DNA of 64,000 nt from Rhodospirillaceae bacterium (GCA_018701215.1 JABIWH010000007.1:90057-154056), one strand, 5' to 3'; shown: positions 8,853 through 17,687, counted from the stretch's first letter. Program-made: numbers and translations. The notes: generated from the sequence alone by a model not told the origin.

Positions 8853-9701
8853 TTAGACGGGCGTGTCGCCCTCGATGGTCAGCCGCCGCATGCGCCGGCG
8901 TTTGCCCGGATAGTCATCGATGGCAAAATGCAGGGTACAACGGTTGTCCCACAGGGCGAGCGAGCCGACCCCCCAGGAGAACCGGCAGGTGAATTCCGGG
9001 CGCACGCAATGCGCCGCCAGATAATCGATCAAGGGCAGGCTTTCCTCTTCCGTCATATCCTTGAAACGGACCGTATGCCCCCTGCCCAGGAACAACGCCT
9101 TGCGCCCGGTTTCAGGATGGGTGCGTACGATGGGATGCTCCGCCTCCATCTCCACACTATCCATATTTTTAGGCGCCATTGCCGTTGCGGTCTTGAACGA
9201 TTTAGCACGCCCGCCACTTCGTTTCAGGGCGGCGCTATAGATACCGATCAACCCATCCAGCATATCCTTCATGCCATCGGATAGGGCATCGTAGGCCAGG
9301 GCGGTATTGGCGAACATGGTGTCGCCGCCCGCATCGGGCATTTCCAGGGCATACAGCATGGTGCCCAGGGGCGGCTTGGTGGTGAACGACATGTCCGAAT
9401 GCCAGCCGCCGCCGAAGTTCCGCACGTCGGTTTCGGTTTTCAGGATTTCAAAAGCCTCGGGCGCTTCGGGCAAACCTTCCATGAAGGGATAAATACTCAT
9501 GGGCCCAAAACGCCGGGCAAAGGCGATTTGCTGATGCGGATCAAGATCCTGACCATGGAAAAAGATCGCCTTGTGTTCCAGAAAAGCCTGATGAATTTCA
9601 TCAAAGGCCTGATTGCTCAAATCCGCCGTCAGATCCAGGCCATGAATTACGGCACCCATGGCACCAGCCAATGGCTCTACGTCCAATGTTTGATAGCCCA
9701 T
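8853..9701 (-). CDS. TauD/TfdA family Fe(II)/2-oxoglutarate dioxygenase
   Basis: A 282-residue member of the TauD/TfdA family. The facial triad is visible as His101 and Asp103 in GGGWHSDMSF and His258 in CTLHFAIDDYPG, with the 2-oxoglutarate-binding arginines in the following RRRMRRLTI segment. These enzymes hydroxylate taurine, 2,4-D, alkyl sulfates and similar compounds. The substrate here is unknown. It is probably co-transcribed with the downstream PanE-like gene, which might reduce the product. That is only inference. Confidence 0.92.
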   Translation of the reverse strand: MGYQTLDVEPLAGAMGAVIHGLDLTADLSNQAFDEIHQAFLEHKAIFFHGQDLDPHQQIAFARRFGPMSIYPFMEGLPEAPEAFEILKTETDVRNFGGGWHSDMSFTTKPPLGTMLYALEMPDAGGDTMFANTALAYDALSDGMKDMLDGLIGIYSAALKRSGGRAKSFKTATAMAPKNMDSVEMEAEHPIVRTHPETGRKALFLGRGHTVRFKDMTEEESLPLIDYLAAHCVRPEFTCRFSWGVGSLALWDNRCTLHFAIDDYPGKRRRMRRLTIEGDTPV

Positions 9702-9797
9702 TACAACGTCTCCCCTATATTGAGGCTACATTGTGCCTGCTTCAAGCCGCCGGCTCAAGTCCGGGGCTAGATCACAAGAAACCAGCGCGGAACCGCG

Positions 9798-10559
9798 CTA
9801 GATGCAGGAGCGAAACATATTCTTGGCGACCCTTTGCAACATGGCGCAAAGTGGCCCGTTCCGGAAGGAAACCCCGGCCAGCGCCTTTTCCTGCTGACCG
9901 TCCTTCCAGATCGTTGGCTCGCTCGGCGCCTCATCGGCGGCGGCGATCAAGGTGCCTTCGGAACGCTTGGTCAAGGTTACCGTCCCGGCCTCGTTCGAGA
10001 CATCGACGATGCCGTGCATCAACAGGACACCGAAACCATCATCAATTTCGCCGGCCCAAAAATCGGTGCCGCGAATACCGATGGTCGCGACTGGCATCTG
10101 AATTTTCAGGCCCGGACGGCCCATTTTGCCTGAGGTAAAGCGCATGGCGCCTTTCAACAAGGTGATGACGCCACCCGTATTGCCATAGACATATTCGTCC
10201 AGCACCACCTCGGCGTCAGCCCCGATGCTCAACACGCTGCCATCGCGAAAACGCAACACGGCCCTGGCATTGTTGCCGGTCGTGACTTCCTCGTTCTGAA
10301 AAACCGGCAGGTCGCGCTGCAAATCCCGGCGCCGGTCGCCCAAGGCGCCCTCGACACTGGCCTTGGTCCTCGTGACACCGCCAATTTTCTTGCTTGCCGG
10401 GGTAATTGGCCGAGCCGGTGCCAGCATGCTGGTCTTGCCGCCGCTGGATGCCGCCGGGCTGAAAACGCTATTTCCCGCGTCCGTGGCCGCAGCAAAGCCC
10501 ACGAGCATCACCGGGCTCGCCAACAGTGCCAGCATATAGGCCTTCAAGCGTCTATTCAT
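9798..10559 (-). CDS. Secreted FecR domain protein
   Basis: A 253-residue protein with an N-terminal signal peptide (MNRRLKAYMLALLASPVML followed by small residues) and a FecR domain. Typical FecR strands are NARAVLRFRDGSVLSIGADAEVVLDEYVY, GAMRFTSGKM and VATIGIRGTDFWAGE. The ATG at 10559 is chosen because AGGAA precedes it and it opens directly with the signal sequence. The longer frame adds 11 unlikely residues. There is no ECF sigma factor or TonB receptor gene nearby, so it is probably one of the stand-alone periplasmic FecR proteins and not an anti-sigma regulator. Confidence 0.88.
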   Translation of the reverse strand: MNRRLKAYMLALLASPVMLVGFAAATDAGNSVFSPAASSGGKTSMLAPARPITPASKKIGGVTRTKASVEGALGDRRRDLQRDLPVFQNEEVTTGNNARAVLRFRDGSVLSIGADAEVVLDEYVYGNTGGVITLLKGAMRFTSGKMGRPGLKIQMPVATIGIRGTDFWAGEIDDGFGVLLMHGIVDVSNEAGTVTLTKRSEGTLIAAADEAPSEPTIWKDGQQEKALAGVSFRNGPLCAMLQRVAKNMFRSCI

Positions 10560-10777
10560 CGCGGTTCCTGATCCGTATTGCCCTCGAACCACCGTCCATA
10601 GTGCTTAACGATAGGTCGGTGTCACTCAACAGGTACCGGGTTAACCAACGAGGTGTCGGCAACGGACGGTCCCTTCCAGAGAAAATTCCGCTGCTTTGGA
10701 GTAGGCCTAGAAAATTAAGATTTTCGAAAAATGAATAGTTAACAATTCCTTGCGAAAATTGCCTGCGACGCGGTCAG

Positions 10778-11581
10778 CTACCGGTCCCTGATGTCGCGCT
10801 TACCCTGGTTCATTTCCGTCATCAATTCCACCGCCTCGTCACGCACCAGCAAATCTGCGAATAACGTGCGTTCGGCGGACAAACCGTCCATGGGCGCGAC
10901 CAGTTCGCTTCGGCGTACCAGATGCTTGATATAGGCCACGGCGTGGGGTGATTTCGTCGCCAGTTCGTGGGCGATTTCCAGGGCTCTATCCAGGGCGGGA
11001 CCATCGCAGCATTCGGTGACCAGGCCGTAGGCAGCCGCCTCCCGGGGCGAAAGGGTTTTGCCCAGCAGGGTCAATTCCAGGGTCTTGGCCTGGCCGATAA
11101 TGCGGCTAAGCCGTTGCGTACCACCAGCACCTGGCAGAATGCCGATATTGATCTCCGGCAAGCCAATTGAATAAGGGCCGTCCTGGGCAATTCGGAAATC
11201 GCAACGCAAGGCCAGCTCGAAGCCGCCGCCCATGGCGGTGCCGTTGATGGCCGCCACAAATGGTTTCGGGCTGTCTTCGATGCGGCGGAAATCACGGTGC
11301 AGATCACGTTCTGGAACAGTCTGGCTCAGACCGGTGGCCTGAACGCCCGCCTCGCGCAGGCCGCGTGCCCGCGCCTCCAGTTCCACGACGGAATAATGAC
11401 GCACGAATACGTCCGGCAGGCCACCCGTCAGGATGACCGCACGGACCTCGTCATCGCCTTCCACCTGGTCCAGCATGGCGGTGATTTCCGGCACCGTCTC
11501 GCCGTCCATGTAGCCATCGGGGGGATTGGTAAACCGCACCACCGCGACAGCGCCGTCTTCTTCAATCGATATCTGCGCCAT
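10778..11581 (-). CDS. Enoyl-CoA hydratase/isomerase family protein
   Basis: A 267-residue crotonase-fold protein. The oxyanion-hole segments are AVILTGGLPDVFVRH and AAINGTAMGGGFELALRCDFRIA, with LPEINIGILPGAGGTQRLSR following, where catalytic glutamates normally sit. The first oxyanion region is unusual because it reads VFVRHYSV where many hydratases have FxAGADL. It lies 5 bp after the CoA-transferase gene on the same strand, with GGAGG inside that gene's end region, so the two are probably co-translated and act on the same acyl-CoA. Confidence 0.9.
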   Translation of the reverse strand: MAQISIEEDGAVAVVRFTNPPDGYMDGETVPEITAMLDQVEGDDEVRAVILTGGLPDVFVRHYSVVELEARARGLREAGVQATGLSQTVPERDLHRDFRRIEDSPKPFVAAINGTAMGGGFELALRCDFRIAQDGPYSIGLPEINIGILPGAGGTQRLSRIIGQAKTLELTLLGKTLSPREAAAYGLVTECCDGPALDRALEIAHELATKSPHAVAYIKHLVRRSELVAPMDGLSAERTLFADLLVRDEAVELMTEMNQGKRDIRDR

Positions 11582-11586
11582 TTGAA

Positions 11587-12768
11587 CTATTCCTCCAATT
11601 GCAACAAGGCGGCGCGGACCTCCGGGTCATCGCCGAGGCCAACTTCCGCCAGGATTTCTTCCGTATGCTCGCCAACACTTGGCGGCGGGCGGCGGACCTG
11701 GGCCGGGGTGCGGTTGAAACGCCAGGGAAAACGCGGCGACCTGATCTCCGTGCCGTCCCCCGCCGTCATTTCCACGGTCATGCCCAAGGCTTTCGCCTGC
11801 TCGCTGTCAAAGGCCTGTTGGATCGATAGCACTGGACCATGGGGGATATCGTTCTCGATCAGCCAGGTCAGCCAGGCATCGGTGGATTTTTCCACCATGG
11901 CCTCGGCCACTACGGCGCGCATGGCGTTCTTGTTGATGGAGCGGGCGCCGGAGGTGACGAACCGCTCATCGTTCTTCCATTCCGGGCGGCCGCAAAAATC
12001 GGCGAACAGTTCGAAATCCTCGTTGCGGGCCACCATGATCTGGATCTGCCCATCAGAGGTTTCAAACAGGCCATAGGGTGCGATGGCAGGGTGGTGATTG
12101 CCCTCGGCGATGGGATCCTGCTGGGAGGCAAAATACTTACCCGCCTGCACCGTCAGCATGGACATGGTCGCCTCCAGCAACGAGGTTCGGACTACCTGCC
12201 CCCTGCCGCTGGCTTTCTTTTCCATCAGTGCGCCCAGAATGCCGATGGTATTGCACAGACCGCCCAAAACATCCGAGATCGCAACACCGGAACGAACCGG
12301 TCCGGTTTCGGCACTACCCGTTATGGCCATCAGGCCGGAATAACCCTGTACCAACTGATCGACGCCGGAGCGGTGCCCCATGGGGCCTAAATCGCCAAAG
12401 GCCGATAACCGCGCCACCACCAGATGGGGAAAGTCCCGCGCCAAAACTTCGTCGGTAAAGCCCATGGCGTCGAAAATACCGGGGCGGAAATTTTCCACCA
12501 CCACATCAGCGGAATGCAGCAGGGCGCGTAGCAGCTTACCGCCGCCCGGATGCCGCAGGTCCACATGCAGGCTCCGCTTGTTGCGGTTGGCGGTGGTGAA
12601 ATAACCGCCCATGCCGGGGCTGAAAGAGGGCGCCTGTTGCCGCAGCCCATCGCCCTTGCCCGTCTCCACCTTGATAACGTCGGCTCCCATATCGCCCAGC
12701 AGCATGGGCCCCAAGGGTCCGGCGATAACCCGTCCAAGATCGATAACCCGAATTCCACTTAACGGCAT
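11587..12768 (-). CDS. CaiB/BaiF family (class III) CoA-transferase
   Basis: A 393-residue family III CoA-transferase. The N-terminal GIRVIDLGRVIAGPLGP, the VVVENFRPGIFDAMGF segment near 90-106 and the probable catalytic Asp166 in SGVAISDVLGGL are present. GGAGTAACC precedes the ATG. It forms a two-gene unit with the enoyl-CoA hydratase-like gene downstream, suggesting activation of a carboxylic acid as its CoA thioester followed by hydration. The acid is unknown. The divergent APH-type kinase gene starts 98 bp away. Confidence 0.9.
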   Translation of the reverse strand: MPLSGIRVIDLGRVIAGPLGPMLLGDMGADVIKVETGKGDGLRQQAPSFSPGMGGYFTTANRNKRSLHVDLRHPGGGKLLRALLHSADVVVENFRPGIFDAMGFTDEVLARDFPHLVVARLSAFGDLGPMGHRSGVDQLVQGYSGLMAITGSAETGPVRSGVAISDVLGGLCNTIGILGALMEKKASGRGQVVRTSLLEATMSMLTVQAGKYFASQQDPIAEGNHHPAIAPYGLFETSDGQIQIMVARNEDFELFADFCGRPEWKNDERFVTSGARSINKNAMRAVVAEAMVEKSTDAWLTWLIENDIPHGPVLSIQQAFDSEQAKALGMTVEMTAGDGTEIRSPRFPWRFNRTPAQVRRPPPSVGEHTEEILAEVGLGDDPEVRAALLQLEE

Positions 12769-12866
12769 GGTTACTCCAATTTCGAAGTTCAGTATTTGCA
12801 GCCGGGATCATAGCAAGCGCAGGGCAAACCCACTAGCATGGCAGATAATTGAAGGAGACTGCGCGT

Positions 12867-13781
12867 ATGGTGGATCAAGCCCGGGCCCGGGTCATGGAGA
12901 TGGATTTTTGGCAGGGAGAGGTCAGCGTGCAGGTGATGCCCGGCGGCCTTTCCAATCATAGTTTTCTGGTTGAGGATGACGGGCAGAAATATGCCGTGCG
13001 CATCGGCGATGACCGGCCCGAACACGCGGTATACCGCTACAACGAGATCGCTGTCTCGCAAGCGGCTTACGAGGCCGGCCTGTCCCCGGCCCTGGTTCAC
13101 CACGAGCCGGGCGCCATGGTGTTCGAATATCTTGCCGGGAGTAATGTGATCGATGCCGCCGGCTTGGAACAAACGGTCAATATGGACCGCCTGATAGGTA
13201 CCTTGGGGCAGTGCCATCTGGATCTGTCCGGACATTTGGAAGCACCAGGACCGATTTTCTGGGTATTTCATCTAAACCGGCGCTACGCCCGGATCATCAT
13301 GCAGCACGGCGGCGCCGTTGGTAGTGCTTTTGGTGCGACCGGGACGCCTGTGCTGGGCCGCCTGATGGCCATGAACGACGAGTTGGAGACGGCGATCGGC
13401 GCCATTACGCCGGTTTTTTGCCACAACGATCTGGTGGCCGAAAATATCCTGGACGATGGCCAACGGTTTTGGCTGATCGATTGGGAATATGGCGGCTGGA
13501 ACGACGGTTTGTATGACCTGGCCTGCCTGGCCGCGCACTTGGATCTTGGCGCGGAGATGGCGGATGAAATGCTGCACCGCTATCTGACGCTAAACGGCGA
13601 GAAAATTGGCCAAGCCGAGCGGCGCCGGTTCGCCGCCTGGAAATGCGCCGCCCTGATCTGGGCTGCTCTATGGGGCGGCGTCGGCGGGATGTTCGCCAAT
13701 CTGGATTTTGACTACGCCGCCTACAGCCGCGAACGTCTGGACCACCTGGAGCGCGCCAGCGCCGCATTTCGCGAGCTATAA
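12867..13781 (+). CDS. Choline/aminoglycoside kinase-type phosphotransferase
   Basis: A 304-residue protein of the APH/choline kinase superfamily. The ATP-binding lobe is marked by GGLSNHSFLVEDDGQKYAVRIG. The catalytic loop is FCHNDLVAENIL, with the Brenner-type HxDxxxxN pattern, and the metal-binding motif is LIDWEYGG. Choline/ethanolamine kinases and aminoglycoside kinases both look like this. The NDLxxxNI pattern and the DWEYGG motif favour a choline-type enzyme. The ATG at 12867 is chosen because GAAGGAGA precedes it. The longer frame from a TTG at 12849 would place that site inside the gene. Confidence 0.85.
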   Translation: MVDQARARVMEMDFWQGEVSVQVMPGGLSNHSFLVEDDGQKYAVRIGDDRPEHAVYRYNEIAVSQAAYEAGLSPALVHHEPGAMVFEYLAGSNVIDAAGLEQTVNMDRLIGTLGQCHLDLSGHLEAPGPIFWVFHLNRRYARIIMQHGGAVGSAFGATGTPVLGRLMAMNDELETAIGAITPVFCHNDLVAENILDDGQRFWLIDWEYGGWNDGLYDLACLAAHLDLGAEMADEMLHRYLTLNGEKIGQAERRRFAAWKCAALIWAALWGGVGGMFANLDFDYAAYSRERLDHLERASAAFREL

Positions 13782-13808
13782 ACGGTTTTTTTGACTGGCC
13801 AGGGCTGA

Positions 13809-13931
13809 TCTGTTGAATGGACATTCGTGCCCGTGGTGGCGGGCAGCTATGACATCCTTTGCGACATCAAGGATCAGAGCGGCAAGACCCACACGGCAAT
13901 GGGCATGAAAGCTACCATCGTGGTGAAATAA
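13809..13931 (+). pseudogene. 3' remnant of a cupredoxin-like gene
   Basis: An open stretch of 40 codons runs from just after an in-frame TGA to TAA. It reads WTFVPVVAGSYDILCDIKD, then ends with HTAMGMKATIVV and a final lysine. This matches the last strand pair of cupredoxins, where a Cys, a His and a Met bind copper. There is no start codon in a sensible place and only 27 bp separate it from the preceding gene, so the first two thirds of the gene are missing. The loss probably happened when the APH-type kinase gene came to lie here. The spacing from Cys to His is longer than usual, so the family call is tentative. Confidence 0.5.
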
Positions 13932-13965
13932 CGGCGCGCCGGATATTTTTGGCGCAGTTCCGGGC

Positions 13966-14080
13966 TAGAGCATGTTTCTTCAAGACATGCTTAAACTTTT
14001 AAAAAACGAGCTATTGAATCAATAATCTAAGTCGCGCCAAACAAGTCTTGGGCGACGCCGATTAATTGAAAATTGCTCTA
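13966..14080 (-). repeat. Dispersed repeat, copy A (about 115 bp)
   Basis: On the minus strand this copy starts TAGAGCAATTTTCAATTAAT and ends in a hairpin-like CATG...CATG segment and CTCTAG. It matches copy B (41937-42052, plus strand) over its full length with about a dozen differences. Its first bases (CTA at 14078-14080 on the plus strand) are the stop codon of the MBL-fold gene. A shortened copy C is at 16348-16408. It encodes nothing obvious. Confidence 0.9.
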
Positions 14081-14905
14081 GGCCAAGGTCAGGCGCATAT
14101 TTTCACGGCCCATCAGGGCGCCGTCCCAGGTCATGCGGGCCTCGGCCTCCAACAGCTCCATGAACGGGTCTTCATGATCAGGATCATGATGGAAGATGAT
14201 CAAGCGTTTGGCATTGGCGCGTTTGCACAGACGCACCCCTTCCTGCCAGGTTGAATGCCCCCAGCCGATCTTGGAGGTGAATTCCCGATCTGTATAAGTG
14301 CAATCGTAAACAACGACATCGGCACCATCGATCAATTGCAGAATATTTTCATCCGGTTGATCGGGCACGTGCTCCGTATCCGTGACGTAACAAAAACTCT
14401 TGCCGCCATAGTCGATGCGGTAGCCAGTGGCATTATCGGGATGGCGCAACAGGGTGGTGGAGACCTTGATCCCCTCCCCCAGCGTGAAACTATCGCCGGC
14501 GACAAAGTCCTCGAACACCATTTTAGACTGCATGGCCTCGATCGGAACCGGAAAGGTCGGCTGGTTCATCTGACCCGACATGATGTCGTGGAGGTTTTCC
14601 TTCATATCGAAAAGGTGCCCGGCCATGATGCGAAATTCACAATCTGGCTGGAAAGCGGGTGAGAAGAACGGGAAGCCGTTGATGTGATCCCAATGACTGT
14701 GGGACATCAGAATATCCGCGCGGCGCACGCCTTTTTTCATCATCCAGTGACCAAAGTTCCGGATGCCGGTGCCGCAATCAAAAATGACCTGCTGGCCACC
14801 ACAAGAAACCTCGACACACGACGTATTGCCGCCGAACATGACGTATTTCGAGGACGGGCACGCAATGGATCCCCGAACCCCCCAGAATTTAACCTTGAAC
14901 CCCAT
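14078..14905 (-). CDS. MBL-fold metallo-hydrolase
   Basis: A 275-residue metallo-beta-lactamase-fold protein. The metal ligands are in SHSHWDHING (HxHxDH), with further ligands in LRHPDNATGYRI, VTDTEHV and IFHHDPDHED. The opening VKFWGVRGSIACPSS and GGNTSCVEV segments are typical of the group related to cyclic-nucleotide phosphodiesterases and RNase Z-like hydrolases. GGGGAATCCG precedes the ATG. The TAG stop codon lies within the edge of a dispersed repeat, so the C-terminus may have been set by the repeat's arrival. The substrate is unknown. Confidence 0.88.
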   Translation of the reverse strand: MGFKVKFWGVRGSIACPSSKYVMFGGNTSCVEVSCGGQQVIFDCGTGIRNFGHWMMKKGVRRADILMSHSHWDHINGFPFFSPAFQPDCEFRIMAGHLFDMKENLHDIMSGQMNQPTFPVPIEAMQSKMVFEDFVAGDSFTLGEGIKVSTTLLRHPDNATGYRIDYGGKSFCYVTDTEHVPDQPDENILQLIDGADVVVYDCTYTDREFTSKIGWGHSTWQEGVRLCKRANAKRLIIFHHDPDHEDPFMELLEAEARMTWDGALMGRENMRLTLA

Positions 14906-15064
14906 CGGATTCCCCTAATTGGTGCAGTTAGTCGGCTAGTCGGTTCAATCGATTTGCCGGTTTAACTTGTCCGCCAGCTCAGCCTACCCAACCGCGATTA
15001 TTCAACGCAATCAAGAACTAATGGTACCAAACTTAACGCTAGATCACAAGTCCGCCGAGCGTCG

Positions 15065-16240
15065 TTAGGCGGCAGCCAATTCCTGTTCCACCAGCTTCAC
15101 CCAATAGGAGGCGCCAATGGGTAGTATTTCGTCATTAAAATCATAATTCGGATTGTGCACCATGCAGCCGCCCGGCTCATTGCCGACACCATTGCCCACC
15201 CAAACATAACAACCGGGCCGGGCCAGCAACATCCAAGAAAAGTCTTCCGCCCCCATGGTTGGCGGCAGATCACGGCGCACATTTTCTTCCCCCACCACCG
15301 TGGCGGCGGCCCGATGGGCGTTCTCCGTCTCTTCCGGGCTATTGATGGTCGGGGCATAGCGGCGATCATAGGTATATTCAACCGTGGCACCATGGGCCGC
15401 GGCGATGCCCTCGGCCACCCGCTTGATCTCGACTTCCATGATATCCTGCACCTTGGTCGAAAAGGCCCGCGTGGTCCCCGCGATCAGGGCTGTTTCAGGG
15501 ATCACGTTGGTGGTGAAGCCGGATTGGAACTTGGTGGCCGAGATCACCGCCTGTTTCAACGGATCAACAGTGCGCGAAACAATTCGCTGCAAACCCGTAA
15601 TGATTTCGGCGCCAACCAAAATCGGATCAACGCCCTGATGGGGCATGGCCCCGTGGGCGCCGATGCCGGTCACCACGATTTCAAAGAAATCAGCCGAGGC
15701 CATCATCGGCCCGGGCATCAAGGCGATCTGGCCAACGGGAATGCCGGGCATATTGTGCATGCCATAGACCTCGGTGCAGGGGAATTGTTCGAACAGGCCC
15801 TCATCGACCATGACTTTGCCGCCCGCCTCGTTCTCTTCCGCCGGCTGGAAGATGAAATATACCGTACCATCGAAATTCTGCGTCTCGGCCAAATAGCGGG
15901 CCGCGCCCAACAGCATGGTGGTGTGGCCGTCATGGCCGCAGGCATGCATCTTGCCGTCGTGTTTCGATTTATGGGCGACGTCGGCCAGCTCCTGCAGGTC
16001 AAGCGCATCCATATCCGCCCGCAGGCCGATCTTGCGGTCTGAATTACCGCACTTCAAGACCCCGACAACGCCGGTCTTGGCCAATCCGGTATGAACTTCC
16101 ATGCCAAACGAGCGCAGCTTTTCCTCAACCACGCCCGCCGTGCGAACTTCTTCAAAGGCGGTTTCGGGATGGGCATGAATATCATGGCGCCATTCCACCA
16201 TATCGTTGTGAAAATCCGCAATTCGGTTGATGACCGCCAT
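15065..16240 (-). CDS. M20 family amidohydrolase (hippurate / N-acyl amino acid hydrolase type)
   Basis: A 391-residue M20D peptidase-family amidohydrolase. Metal-binding segments are HACGHDGHTTML, FQPAEENEAGGKVMV, YGMHNMPGIPVG and the C-terminal MGAEDFSWML. These enzymes release an acyl group from amino acids (hippurate, IAA-conjugates, N-acyl amino acids) in the cytoplasm. The start was moved to the ATG at 16240 because GGAG precedes it and homologues begin around MAVINRIADFHNDM. The longer frame adds 11 residues. It stands alone between hairpin sequences. Confidence 0.92.
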   Translation of the reverse strand: MAVINRIADFHNDMVEWRHDIHAHPETAFEEVRTAGVVEEKLRSFGMEVHTGLAKTGVVGVLKCGNSDRKIGLRADMDALDLQELADVAHKSKHDGKMHACGHDGHTTMLLGAARYLAETQNFDGTVYFIFQPAEENEAGGKVMVDEGLFEQFPCTEVYGMHNMPGIPVGQIALMPGPMMASADFFEIVVTGIGAHGAMPHQGVDPILVGAEIITGLQRIVSRTVDPLKQAVISATKFQSGFTTNVIPETALIAGTTRAFSTKVQDIMEVEIKRVAEGIAAAHGATVEYTYDRRYAPTINSPEETENAHRAAATVVGEENVRRDLPPTMGAEDFSWMLLARPGCYVWVGNGVGNEPGGCMVHNPNYDFNDEILPIGASYWVKLVEQELAAA

Positions 16241-16286
16241 GTTGCACTCCAGCTTTCGGTTCCCTACGACCATCGCCGCAGTTAAT

Positions 16287-16326
16287 GAATTAGGGCGGCC
16301 AGCCCATTAGACCAGCCGCCCTATTC
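16287..16326 (-). terminator. Possible terminator hairpin downstream of the usp gene
   Basis: The arms GAATTAGGGCGGC (16287-16299) and GCCGCCCTATTC (16315-16326) pair apart from one extra T, with a 15-base loop. It lies about 90 bp past the stop of the Usp gene and before the amidohydrolase gene. There is no proper U-run, so it may be only a weak terminator or an RNA-stabilising hairpin. Confidence 0.45.
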
Positions 16327-16347
16327 ATGTACCCCGAAGCCGGCGCA

Positions 16348-16408
16348 AGAGCAATTTTCAATTGCGCTATTCTCAAGCGTCCGAGCATATTTTAAAAAAC
16401 ATACTCGG
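16348..16408 (+). repeat. Dispersed repeat, shortened copy C
   Basis: It starts AGAGCAATTTTCAATT like copies A and B, then jumps straight to the hairpin end (GAGCATATTTT...AACATACTCGG). About 50 bp present in A and B between two CAATT-type motifs are missing. The hairpin half has diverged while the stem is largely kept. It lies just downstream of the usp stop codon. Confidence 0.7.
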
Positions 16409-16417
16409 GGTCATCGC

Positions 16418-17236
16418 TTAGTGCGACATCATTACAGGGCAAGTCATCGACTGCATGATGGCCCTGGTCGCGCCGCCAAAGGCCAATTCGCGCAGGCGGG
16501 AATGGCCGTAACCGCCCATCACCAGCAAATCGATGCCGTTATCGGCAATGGCCGAAAGAATGCTGTCACCAACCCGCATGTCAGGCGCCACAATATGGCG
16601 TGGCGTCGCATTGACCCCATGACGGGCTAGATGGGTGCAAATATCGGCGCCGGCGATGTGATCCTTGTCCTCCGGGTTGACGGAGAAGACAACAACTTCC
16701 TCGGCCTGTTTCAACATGGCCATGGAATCATGCACGGCCCGGGTGGATTCCCGCGTTGCACTCCATGCCACCATGACCCGCTTGCCCATATGGCTTTGAT
16801 CGCCAGCATAGGGCACCACCAGGATGGGCCGGCCAGAGGCCAGCAGCAAATCTTCGGCCAGACCATCGGTCGGTGCGGGGTGATCGGGGTCAGGTTGGCC
16901 GACCACCAGCAAGTCGCTGTAGCGTCCGCATAGAGCCACGGCATCCGCCGTATCGCCCTCCATGATGCGAAACTCGCCCGGCACACCTTCGCGCGCCACG
17001 GCGGCATCAAATTGCTTGCGCGCCTCTTCGCCCGCGGCGCGTATCTCGGCATAGCGTTGCTCAATGATCTCGCTAGGCAATTCGGTTTGCACAAAACCCG
17101 GTACCGTTGGGTAACTCAGGACATAGACCCCGGTCAGATGTGCGTCGAACTGTTTAGCCAAATTCAAACCGACAACCATCCGCCGATCCGCATGGGCGTC
17201 TTCACCCTGATGTACGACGATATCCTTAAAGGCCAT
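16418..17236 (-). CDS. Universal stress protein with two UspA domains
   Basis: A 272-residue tandem Usp protein. The first domain (about 1-140) opens with MAFKDIVVHQGEDAHADRR and lacks a clear nucleotide motif. The second domain (about 150-272) ends with the ATP-binding pattern G-x2-G-x9-G in VMGGYGHSRLRELAFGGATR. Such proteins are cytoplasmic and linked to stress survival. The ATG at 17236 follows AAGGGG and matches family starts, so the longer frame to 17287 is rejected. The neighbouring HPt and dehydrogenase genes are upstream on the same strand. Confidence 0.92.
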   Translation of the reverse strand: MAFKDIVVHQGEDAHADRRMVVGLNLAKQFDAHLTGVYVLSYPTVPGFVQTELPSEIIEQRYAEIRAAGEEARKQFDAAVAREGVPGEFRIMEGDTADAVALCGRYSDLLVVGQPDPDHPAPTDGLAEDLLLASGRPILVVPYAGDQSHMGKRVMVAWSATRESTRAVHDSMAMLKQAEEVVVFSVNPEDKDHIAGADICTHLARHGVNATPRHIVAPDMRVGDSILSAIADNGIDLLVMGGYGHSRLRELAFGGATRAIMQSMTCPVMMSH

Positions 17237-17339
17237 TTTTCTACCCCTTGCAATTTCCGCCACCGGCTTTGCACCGGCGGCCCACACTAATTTAGATAAG
17301 GATCATGCGCGCCAAATCCAGTTTTGAAATTGACCAATA

Positions 17340-17687
17340 TCAGGTTAAATCCGCGACAAAGCAACGCACACGCTCCAACGCAGCCTGGATTGCCGCGATT
17401 TCGTCGCCACGCACCGCCGCCGAGCTGTTGCCGTGCGCCTCCGCCCGCTCAGCCAATGCCGCCAACTCGCCCGCGCCAACGCCAAGTGCGACACCCTTTA
17501 GACTATGCGCCCCTTTCCACCAGCTGTCGCCCTGGCTCAGCGCCATGCTGTCGATATATTCCTGGGCACTGGGTAGGAACATGGTCAGCAATTCCAGCTC
17601 CAACGCCTTGTCGCCCTGGGTATAGGTACCCAGGTGGGCGAGATCGATTGGCAGGTCTATTTTGGACACTATCGACTTAGACGCCAT
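17340..17687 (-). CDS. Stand-alone HPt phosphotransfer protein
   Basis: A 115-residue histidine phosphotransfer domain. The phospho-accepting His61 is in WWKGAHSLKGVALGVGAGELA, the usual HxLKG pattern, and is followed by an LAALAERAEAHG helix. It has no other domain. Its ATG overlaps the end of the E1 fusion gene by 11 bp, so translation is likely coupled to a metabolic enzyme gene, which is unusual. No kinase or receiver gene is adjacent. A second orphan HPt lies at 47670-48050. Confidence 0.88.
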   Translation of the reverse strand: MASKSIVSKIDLPIDLAHLGTYTQGDKALELELLTMFLPSAQEYIDSMALSQGDSWWKGAHSLKGVALGVGAGELAALAERAEAHGNSSAAVRGDEIAAIQAALERVRCFVADLT

